Shown piece after piece: positions 36,303-44,800 of a stretch of 64,000 nucleotides of DNA; the first letter of the stretch is position 1, and each line of letters starts with the position of its first letter. The DNA comes from Fuerstiella sp041398845 (GTDB lineage Bacteria; Planctomycetota; Planctomycetia; Planctomycetales; Planctomycetaceae). Under the pieces are notes generated by a model that worked only from the letters and a program-made list of their open reading frames with translations, ran no database searches and was not told the origin of the DNA. The stretch spans positions 186,001 to 250,000 of the forward strand of contig JAWKTZ010000009.1 of assembly GCA_041398845.1 (NCBI GenBank), read 5' to 3'. A program made the translations under genes and the position numbers.

Positions 36303-37171
36303 ACTCCCGAATTCCGCCTTCTGAACGGACCGGTTTCACCATCATCGAAGTGCTGGTTGCTCTGGCTCTCAGCAGTCTGCTCATGGCGGCGCTGTATTCG
36401 TCCATGAGTGTTTACTGGAGCACTGCAAACGAAAGCTACGAGGAAATCGAACGCTATCAGATTGCTCGCGCCCTGCTGAGACAGATGGCGCGGGACATCA
36501 AGTCGTGTACGTTTGTCGAACAGGAAATTATGGACAGCGACAGCGACTCAGACACAACCACCGATACCGACACCGACGCCGTCGATACGGAGAACGCAAT
36601 GGCGTCGTACACGACGGGACTGTTCGGCACGGATCGCGATCTGGTGCTGTACATCAGTCGTCCCGATAAAGGGATGGGGTACGTGAGTGCTCAGGAACTG
36701 CTGGCACCATCGGATCGCAGCAGTGAATCCATGATCATTCGATACTTTCTGGCGGAAACAGGAGTCGGAGGACTGTCCTCTCTGATGGCGGAAGATGCTC
36801 TGGCGGGGCAGTCTTCCAGCGACAACGTGGCAGGGCTGGCGGTGATGAAGGGCGACCTGATCGGGCTCAGCACGGCCATCAATCAGGGCGACATCGAGAT
36901 GCAACGGGACGCATCCACCATGCTGGCTCGCGAAGTGGCCATGATTCAGTTTCTGTATTTCGACGGCGTCGATGAGTTGCCGGAATGGGACAGCACCATT
37001 CAGAACGCGATGCCTCAGGCCGTCATCATTGAACTCACCCTCCGGACTTTGCTGGCCGAATCGGAAACCCGAAATCCGGAAGAGATTCCCGGTTACCTGC
37101 CGGAAACGCTGCATCGACTGGTGGTGCCGATTCCTGTGGCCGTGCCGTATGTCGGGGAGGATGGTCTGTGA
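36299..37171 (+). CDS. gspJ: Minor pseudopilin GspJ-like
   Basis: 290 residues from ATG 36299 (overlapping the gspI stop). The leader ends at Gly12 with Phe13-Thr-Ile-Ile-Glu17 (+5) and helix VLVALALSSLLMAALY. The soluble domain includes ARALLRQMARDIKSC, typical of GspJ, and an acidic Asp/Ser/Thr low-complexity stretch (about 80-100) that is not part of the usual family. Later it has LVVPIPVAVP near the C-terminus. It belongs to the pseudopilus tip with I and K. Confidence 0.88.
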   Translation: MNSRIPPSERTGFTIIEVLVALALSSLLMAALYSSMSVYWSTANESYEEIERYQIARALLRQMARDIKSCTFVEQEIMDSDSDSDTTTDTDTDAVDTENAMASYTTGLFGTDRDLVLYISRPDKGMGYVSAQELLAPSDRSSESMIIRYFLAETGVGGLSSLMAEDALAGQSSSDNVAGLAVMKGDLIGLSTAINQGDIEMQRDASTMLAREVAMIQFLYFDGVDELPEWDSTIQNAMPQAVIIELTLRTLLAESETRNPEEIPGYLPETLHRLVVPIPVAVPYVGEDGL

Positions 37172-38742
37172 AGCGAACTCAACCGAAATATCGGCACCGT
37201 CGACACGGCTTTGTGCTTGCCGTTGTCACGATCACCATCGTTCTGCTGGCGCTTGGGGCTTACCATTATTCGAGCACCATGCTGGTGGAAGAGCAGGCAT
37301 CGGCCATGGGCGGACGCGACCTGATTGCTCGCACAGCCGCCGAATCGGCCATTGAATTCGCGGCCACTCGTATTATGGAACGCGATGCCGACGACACCAT
37401 CAATCTGTACAACGACCCGGATACGTTTCGAGGCATGTTGCTGCAGGATTCGACGGTGCCGCGCGGGCGAGTTCGCTGTTCCGTCATCGCCTTTGACGAA
37501 ACCAACACGTCCGGAGGAGCCATCCGCTTTGGACTCGCCAACGAAAACGCGAAGTTCAACATCAACAAGCTGCTGGAAATTGATCAGAGCGAAGAAGATT
37601 TGCCCGAAGAGGAACGCCTGGGACTGGCTTACATCGCCATGTCCAACATTCCCTATATGACGGACAGCATCGTCGATGCCATTCTGGACTGGCTGGATTC
37701 AGACGAAGACCGTCGACCGGGCGGAGCGGAATCGAATGATTACGCATCGCTGGCCGTGTCGTACGAATGCAAAAACGGAGCGATGGAATCGATTGACGAA
37801 CTGTTGAAGGTTCAGGGAGTGACTCCGGAAATGTTTTACGGCGAAGACGCCAACCACAACGGATTGCTGGACGAAGGTGAAGACGCCAACGGGGATGGGT
37901 ATTTCGATCTGGGCTGGCAGGCCTATTTCACAGCCACCAGTCGCGAACGCAATATCACGCCGGAAGGCGAACCGAAGATTAATCTGAACATGGGCGAAAT
38001 GACCAAGCTGTACGACGCCGTCGAAGAACTGTTTGGCGAAGAGGCCGCCAGTTTTGTGATCGGTTATCGCATGGCGGGCACGGAGTACGCCACGGAAGGT
38101 CTGCCCAACAATCCGGACACCGGCATTCAGGACAAGATCTCACGCAACGACATCGACCTCACCAAAATCCCGGTCTTCCGCTTTACGTCCATCTATGAAC
38201 TCATCGGTGGCGAAACAGGCGACGTGGCGATGATCACGGGCGGCAGCCAGACGTTTCTGAGTCCATGGAGCGAAGATGCCAACACGCTGCTGAACGTGTT
38301 TCCCGATCTGGAAAACGCGTTTACGCTGAGCGACGACGCGTTTGTGGAAGGTCGAGTCAACATCAATCAGGCTCGCCGCGAAGTGCTGCTGACGATTCCG
38401 GCCATGAGCGAAACGGCCGCCGATGCCATCATTGCGGCTCGCCCGTCCGTCGAACTCGAAAGCGCCAGCAGCAACATTCTGGCTCGACGCAACACCGCAG
38501 CATGGATCCTGGCCGAAGGACTCGTCGACCTGGAAACTCTGCGAAGCCTGGGGCCGTACGTGACCACCGGCGGCGATGTCTATCGCTTTCAGGTGATCGG
38601 GCACTACGACGAAGGCGGCCCGACAACTCGCATGGAAGCCATGGTGGATGCGTCGGAATACCCGCCACAGATTCAGTTTGTGCGTGACCTGACAGAACTC
38701 GGACGTGGCTACCATCCCAGTGTACTGCTGCCGACTGAGTAA
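37168..38742 (+). CDS. gspK: Minor pseudopilin GspK-like with EF-hand-like calcium loops
   Basis: 524 residues from GTG 37168, which overlaps the gspJ stop; longer than typical GspK (about 320). The leader ends Gly14-Phe15 and, as usual for GspK, lacks the +5 Glu. After the helix come the alpha-helical insertion with RTAAESAIEFAATRI, IDSILDWLDSD-like motifs (VDAILDWLDSDEDRRPGG) and the two-domain K fold. Residues 227-249 hold two tandem EF-hand-like loops (DANHNGLLDEGE, DANGDGYFDLG). A helix-hairpin-helix-like region near 400 (VNINQARREVLLTIPAMSETAADAI) occurs in many GspK proteins. It caps the pseudopilus. Confidence 0.9.
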   Translation: MKRTQPKYRHRRHGFVLAVVTITIVLLALGAYHYSSTMLVEEQASAMGGRDLIARTAAESAIEFAATRIMERDADDTINLYNDPDTFRGMLLQDSTVPRGRVRCSVIAFDETNTSGGAIRFGLANENAKFNINKLLEIDQSEEDLPEEERLGLAYIAMSNIPYMTDSIVDAILDWLDSDEDRRPGGAESNDYASLAVSYECKNGAMESIDELLKVQGVTPEMFYGEDANHNGLLDEGEDANGDGYFDLGWQAYFTATSRERNITPEGEPKINLNMGEMTKLYDAVEELFGEEAASFVIGYRMAGTEYATEGLPNNPDTGIQDKISRNDIDLTKIPVFRFTSIYELIGGETGDVAMITGGSQTFLSPWSEDANTLLNVFPDLENAFTLSDDAFVEGRVNINQARREVLLTIPAMSETAADAIIAARPSVELESASSNILARRNTAAWILAEGLVDLETLRSLGPYVTTGGDVYRFQVIGHYDEGGPTTRMEAMVDASEYPPQIQFVRDLTELGRGYHPSVLLPTE

Positions 38743-38772
38743 TGTCCTCAGGCCAGTGATCGGTCACCACCG

Positions 38773-39744
38773 TCACGCTGCTTTGCGCGATGGCTGTTTG
38801 CTTCTCTTCTGAGCTTTACGCTTTGTCGGCGGCGGTTCAATCGCTTTCTGAACGTCGTCATTCGCCGCTGTATTGGTTTTCGCTGACGCCGTTGCATCGG
38901 CTTCCAGTGGCATGCGGGTTTCAATGGACACGTCAAGTTCCGTTTTCGCTGTTACCACAGGCAGGACCGTGGGAGCCTGGGACGTGGACGTGTTTCGCAC
39001 GGGCGGATCATGACAGACATAGGCAACGAATCGGCAGTGCAACAACATCGACGCGAAGGCAACGTAGGCGGCAGCCAGCAGCAGGGCGTCAGGGCGAACT
39101 GTCAGAACGCTGGCATGACCGCTTTGAAGCCATCTCACGGTCATGGTCAGAACGGCCACGACCAGCAGACTCTGCGACAATCGCGAACGACTCATGTCCG
39201 GCAGAATGCGCCCCAGCACGATGATGCCGTACGTGATGCCCGGCACGAGAACGATGGCTTGCCGTGCTGAACGAATTGATCCCATGACAGGTTCCAGCAG
39301 AGCGGCGACAAGATTGCTGATTTCCGATTGCGAATGAGTGGCCACGGTCACAGCCGCAGCAAAGAATCCGAGTGACAGCCATGTCCACCAGCGGTAGCGT
39401 CCCTGAAAATCGATTTCGCTGTCCGTTCGCAGCCAGCCGGTGACGAGAGCCAACTGGCCGCTCACCATCAACAGCAAACCGGCCAATCCCGCCGCAAGCT
39501 GCTGATGACGCAGGTCACCAACGGCCCGACTCTCGCGATGTTCCCACCACAGGACAACGCCCACAAGGATTGCTCCGAAAGTCAGCAGCAGGCCATGTTT
39601 CCAGAGGCTGGGTGAGATCACTCGACGCAGCAACGTCGCGTCGGAATCCTGACGCAGAAGTGGCTGCGGAACAGTCCTCATCGGGAGTGCCGCTTCCGGA
39701 AAGAATTCCTGAAACAGCTCTTCATCGTGCAGATCGGTGGACAT
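38773..39744 (-). CDS. Multi-pass membrane protein, function unknown
   Basis: 323 residues from ATG 39744; an ATG at 39795 would add 17 residues, and the frame is open to 40176 but low in coding character. After about 45 polar residues rich in Glu/Phe there are five to six hydrophobic helices (about 50-75, 85-110, 125-150, 165-185, 190-215 and 230-250). A cytoplasmic Lys/Arg-rich tail follows (PPPTKRKAQKRSKQ). I recognise no family. It faces gspK tail to tail, with 30 bp between stops. It could be an accessory of the secretion apparatus but nothing in the sequence shows this. Confidence 0.6.
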   Translation of the reverse strand: MSTDLHDEELFQEFFPEAALPMRTVPQPLLRQDSDATLLRRVISPSLWKHGLLLTFGAILVGVVLWWEHRESRAVGDLRHQQLAAGLAGLLLMVSGQLALVTGWLRTDSEIDFQGRYRWWTWLSLGFFAAAVTVATHSQSEISNLVAALLEPVMGSIRSARQAIVLVPGITYGIIVLGRILPDMSRSRLSQSLLVVAVLTMTVRWLQSGHASVLTVRPDALLLAAAYVAFASMLLHCRFVAYVCHDPPVRNTSTSQAPTVLPVVTAKTELDVSIETRMPLEADATASAKTNTAANDDVQKAIEPPPTKRKAQKRSKQPSRKAA

Positions 39745-40175
39745 TCGCCGTCGACGACGATCGGCGGAATGCTGTCCGGCAAGGCGGTTTTCCATACGAC
39801 TTGAGCTTCGTTCTGAAGAAGCGACGGATTTTCCCGAAGACGCCACACGGGAGACCGGGTCTGTGTGATTGTCATCGACGCCGCGCCGCCGCAGCCCCAG
39901 TCTCCTGTGTGCGGAACCTTTTCCCGACGTTCGTTCGCCATTTTCACAAAGCGCTGGCCGCACCGGCAAAGCGGGAAGTGGCCCCCCTGGGCACACCGCG
40001 ATTGCAAAAACTGCTATTTCGGAAATATGGCCAGTTCCCTTAAACTCTGCCGTCCACGTACCCGGCTTGGTCTGACGCGCTTCGTTTTCGCGTATCGGCT
40101 TGCGCAGGGGCAGTTGAATTCGTTCACAGACAGCCGCCAGGGTCGGGCGGAGCAATCGCTTTGGAAAGGATCCCA

Positions 40176-41777
40176 ATGAACGTTTCTTTACGGAAGATGC
40201 TGTGTCGATCGTTGTTCATCACAATGGTCGCCATAACTTGTTCAGCCACATCGATGGCTCAACCCGTCCAGCGGATCGGAAATTCATCAACGGACTTCCG
40301 TGACTTCAACCAGACACTGAACGGCGGCGGAGTGGCTCCTGCGCCAAACTATCGTTCCAACACGATCACTTCCCCGTCCGTGGATCTGTCCCGAGTCGAT
40401 CGACGGATCGTCGAAAACCTGCTGAAGGAATGTGTGTCCGAATCGGACCGACTTTATCAGTCACTCACTCTGGATTATCAGCGTTACCCGGAAGTGCGAG
40501 CATTGCTGCAGGACCTTGTGACCCTGCGTGCCCGAGTGGCTCGACTGACTCAGGACATGAAAGCCGGATACACACTGGAGCGACTGCAGCCGGATCTGAA
40601 GCAACTGGACAGCGACTGGAATTATCTGTCCCATCAGATGTCTCAGTCCCGTCAGTTAAGTGCTACCACGCGGGACAGTGTCAATCGTCTGGACGGACTG
40701 GGGCGCCAGCTTGAAAAACTGTTCCAGATGGAACCGCAACTGGACCGTCGCGCCCTGCAGCTTGAACTGGCCCGACTGGACAGTGCCCTGCGAAGCCTGG
40801 CTCAGGAACTGGAACTGGATCCCGATGCCGGCAATCGAATCGTTCAGGTGGTGATGGACGCCCGCAAAGTCAATCAGCAGGCCTATCGAGTTCAGCAGAT
40901 GGTTCTGGATCAGTACCCTTACGCTGAGATTGTAAGTGAGTACAACCGTTTTGGAAGTATGTGGCAGAGTCTCTCAGTCGAGCTGGTCAAACTGAACAAT
41001 CGGTTTGTTGAACGATCGATGCGCGATGTGTTGCTCGCCGACAGCAACATGCACAACCTGCTGTGGCTGGAACAGCAGACCAGCAAAGAAAATCTCCGTC
41101 AGATCACCACCGCTCTGATGCGCGATGTGGACGAATTCTACACACGCGTGCCCTTGAAGCTGCTGCTGAATTTCAAGGACATGACAGGAATTCTGCAGAC
41201 CTCCAACGACTTCTACGGCACAGTACAGAACTTCATGGACTGCGTGAATCGAAATGAAGACGAACGCAGCATGCGGGATAGTTACCGGTACGTTGAAGAA
41301 TACGGAGCCAACTTTGTGCGATCGTTCGAGCCTTTGCGAAGCCAGGCCGGCCGAGTTGTCCTGCGGGAAATTGAAGACGGCATTCTGGCACTGCGAAACG
41401 AACTGAACATCGCCGGGAACGTGAGCACCATTGATACGCGAGCAATGATTCCGACGGCGGCGTCACTTGAGAACCTTGCCGAGCACCTTGATTTTGACGT
41501 CCGGCAGTGGTTAAGCCGAGACCGTCAGTCCTTTGCGACCCAGGCCGTCGACGCCTCCCAGCGCTTCGTGACTCGCACCAGGCGAATTCACAGCCTGCTT
41601 CAGGCACGACCCACGGCAGCGGTGCTGAAGAAGGAAACGTCTGATCTGGTGGAAGAATGGCGAGCCGTCTACCAATATCTCGGCTACTGCAACACAAACG
41701 ATCGCGAACACCTGCGATTGCTGTCCACGGACATCAGCGACGCCATCTACCAGTTGCGAGTTCCCCTGCAGTTCTGA
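40176..41777 (+). CDS. Secreted coiled-coil-rich protein, function unknown
   Basis: 533 residues from ATG 40176, preceded by GGAAAGGA; signal peptide MNVSLRKMLCRSLFITMVAITC...MAQ. The mature protein is almost entirely helical with heptad-like Leu/Gln/Arg spacing: LLQDLVTLRARVARLTQDM, LDRRALQLELARLDSALRSL, LLNFKDMTGIL. Cysteine is nearly absent. It resembles periplasmic or wall-linked filamentous proteins but I cannot name a family. It follows a convergent/divergent break after the gsp cluster and ends at a strong intrinsic terminator. Confidence 0.7.
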   Translation: MNVSLRKMLCRSLFITMVAITCSATSMAQPVQRIGNSSTDFRDFNQTLNGGGVAPAPNYRSNTITSPSVDLSRVDRRIVENLLKECVSESDRLYQSLTLDYQRYPEVRALLQDLVTLRARVARLTQDMKAGYTLERLQPDLKQLDSDWNYLSHQMSQSRQLSATTRDSVNRLDGLGRQLEKLFQMEPQLDRRALQLELARLDSALRSLAQELELDPDAGNRIVQVVMDARKVNQQAYRVQQMVLDQYPYAEIVSEYNRFGSMWQSLSVELVKLNNRFVERSMRDVLLADSNMHNLLWLEQQTSKENLRQITTALMRDVDEFYTRVPLKLLLNFKDMTGILQTSNDFYGTVQNFMDCVNRNEDERSMRDSYRYVEEYGANFVRSFEPLRSQAGRVVLREIEDGILALRNELNIAGNVSTIDTRAMIPTAASLENLAEHLDFDVRQWLSRDRQSFATQAVDASQRFVTRTRRIHSLLQARPTAAVLKKETSDLVEEWRAVYQYLGYCNTNDREHLRLLSTDISDAIYQLRVPLQF

Positions 41778-41820
41778 CACCCGCAATGCAGGCTCACCGC
41801 CAACGAAGTGGAAATTAACT

Positions 41821-41856
41821 CAGGGACACGGTGATGACCGTGTCCCTGTTTTCGTT
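41821..41856 (+). terminator. Rho-independent terminator after the coiled-coil protein gene
   Basis: CAGGGACACGG (41821-41831) pairs perfectly with CCGTGTCCCTG (41838-41848) around a 6-nt loop, followed by TTTTCGTTTT. It lies between convergent genes, so it mainly ends the plus-strand transcript. Confidence 0.92.
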
Positions 41857-41877
41857 TTCTGAGGTGCCGTCGCATCA

Positions 41878-44800
41878 TCAATGGTTGAACAGGAACGCCG
41901 GGTTGTTAATCAGCGCCCAGGCGAGGTCCTGGGCGATGGTGAGTCGCTGGTCGGCGAGCTGTTTTTCGCTGAACTCCACGTCGGCTCGCAGACGTACCAG
42001 GCGAGCGTCTTCGGGAACTTCCTGACTGGCGAACGCGATCTTTTCTTTCCGCGATGTCACTCCGGGATCTTCCGGCAAGGGTTGTTTGGCCTCGTTCAAC
42101 GCCGTTGTCTTTGCGACCAGCGTGGCGTCGGACTTGCCGAACCATTCCAATAACGTCGTCTTCTGAGCTTCCGTGTGCTGCTCCGGCGCGATGACCGCAA
42201 GGGCTTTCAGTGATTCGGGAAGACTCAGGCCCGGCGACTTCTTCTGTGTCACCGAAATCCGGAACCGTCCCAGCAGATGGTTCTTCGCCGGATGATTCTG
42301 GTGAATCACCAGCTTCAGGACAGTTCCGCCATCGTGCCCGATCGCATCTTTGGTTTCGAATGTCGCCCAGTGAGTCACTCCGCCGGCATTGGCAACGGCC
42401 CATCCGTTCTGATTGCCAGCATTGCCGTCGACGGTTAATCCGATGTCGAAGCCTGCCTGCAGAAAGTCGGCCTTCGCATTCTGTAACGTCACCCTGGCAA
42501 ACTTACCGGGTTCTGCGGCAGACGCTGTCTGCACTTCGAATTCTGTGACGACAAAGTTGCCGTTGGCGGGCAGACCGGGACCATTGCCTTCAATGGTTGT
42601 GTCCTGCAGGGCTTCAATGCGAAACGCGGCGATGTCCTTCAGTGACGTGTTGACAGTGATTGTGTAGGTGCCCGTATCCGCTGTACCGCTGGCCTTGATA
42701 GAGCGATCGTCCATCCTCTGCAATGTCATTCCGTTGGAGGCTTCCAGCGCTGTGGGTTCCAGAAAATGCCATTCCGCATCAGACTTGCTGGCGGCCAGGT
42801 AGGCGGCCGCATGAACTGGCAGAGCGGCGTTGTACTGATCAAAGTCGGCCTGCACACTGGCCAGCTTTTCCACGCGAGCCTTCTCTTCGGCTGCGCGGCG
42901 CTCGGCAATTGATGCTTCGTACTCGGCCAGATCCTGAGTGGCGGCTGCGATTTCTGCCGTGCGAGCGGCTTCCAGTTTTGGACGTTCTTCCGTCCACCAT
43001 GCATCGCGTTCGGCCAGCATCTGTTTGACCTTTTCATGGTCGTTGGCAATCTGCTTCATCGTTTCCTGAGTCGCTGCGACTTCGGCTTCTGTTGCCGGGC
43101 GATTGAAGATACGCAGAAACAGTTCATTGACCAGTTGGTGGTCGTCGGGCATCTCTTTGGCCAGCCTGGCGATCGCGTTACCGGGGTCATCCAGAGCGGA
43201 TCCGACCGTGGGGCCTCCGATGAGAGCCATGATCGGTCCCAGTTGCAGGTCGGCCGAACGTTCGCATTCGCATGCGCTTTCTCGAACAGGGCGACCGAGG
43301 TTGCCAAGGAAGCCGTCGGGCAGTTCGACTCCGGCGTCCGGAATAGCGGCCGCTCGAGTGCCTTCAGGCACGCCGGGAATCTTTGTGGTTGAGCCCAGAA
43401 CACGATAGATGGAATCGTAGAGCACTTCCGCAGGAAGGCGGCGAGCGATCGCGTGAGAATAGTTTGTGGAATCGTCTTCGTTCCACTTGTTGGTTTCCAG
43501 TGCCAACTGGTACGTTCGCGACTTGCAGATCAACTGCACCACATGGCGGACATTGAAGTTGCTCTTTACAAATTCCTCAGCAAGATAATCCAGAAGCTCC
43601 GGATTGGTGGGCGGATTGCCGGCTCGCAGGTCGTCAATCGGTTCGCGAATGCCGACTCCCAGCAGATAGCCCCACAACCGATTCACATAGCTTTTTGCAA
43701 AGTACCTGTTGTCAGGCGAGGTGATCCATGCCGCCAACTGCTCGCGACGACTCGCGTCCTGAGCGGTTTCGTATTTGCATTCGAAGGGGAATGCGGGAGG
43801 CGTCACAGCACCGGTGCGATCATGAGTGACCTCACCCTTCGGCTTTTCAAACACCACTTCATAAAACGGCTTGGCTCCTTCAACTGCGGTTCCGCCGATC
43901 TTTTTGTCCCCGCCGGCCGGATCTGCCTTCAGCCCGACTCGAGCAAAATACGCAGCCGTTTCGTAGTATTGATCCTGCGTCCACTTTTCGAACGGATGGT
44001 CGTGGCACTTGTTGCAGTTGAAGCGAACTCCCAGAAACAGGTGAGTCGTGTTTTCCATGATGTCCACCGGCTCGCGCAGAATCTTGTAGTACGACGCCGC
44101 CGGATTGTCTTTATTGGACCCATCGGCGGTGATGACCTTCTGCACGAACTTGTCGTAAGGAGTATTCGCTTCCACTTCGGCGCGAATCCATGCTCGGAAC
44201 GCTTTGGCACCTTCCGGTCCCAGAAACTTGCGATTGACCTGCAGCAGATCGGCCCATTTGTTGGTCCAGTATTCAACGTAGTCCGGGTTGCCGACCAGCG
44301 TGTCCACAACAGCAGCTCGCCTGGTCCTGGTGTCGCGTTCATCGGCCAGAAACTCACGCACCTGATCGGCGGTCGGCGGCAGTCCCGTCAGATCCAGATG
44401 CACTCGACGCAGAAACTCAGCATCGGTACACAGCCCCGAGGGTTCAATCTTCATGCGTTGCCATTTGGCGGCCACCAGGTTGTCGATTTCATTCCATGAT
44501 TCCGGCTGTTTCCATTCAAAACCAGTCCGGTCACCCATCACGGTCAACGTGGTGGCGGCGTAAGCTCCTTCAAAGCGAGCCAGAATCGGTGCCTCGCCAC
44601 GACGGACGGCGGTCAGCAGTCCCCAGCGATTGATCAGCGCGATTTCTGTATTGCCGCTGTCGATGAAGGCTTCCCGAGTCACGTCTTTGGTTGAACTGTC
44701 ACTGTAGGTGGCGACGATGCGAACCTGCTGAGTCGAATCGAGTTTCTGGATAATGGGGTTGTCGGGGGCAATTGTAATCGACGTGACTTTGGGATCCGTC

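Noticed and set aside
43453..44499. 348-residue plus-strand frame within the PSCyt gene
   Set aside because: Opposite the DUF1549/DUF1553 domains, whose conserved residues are intact on the minus strand. No signal, ribosome site or family features.
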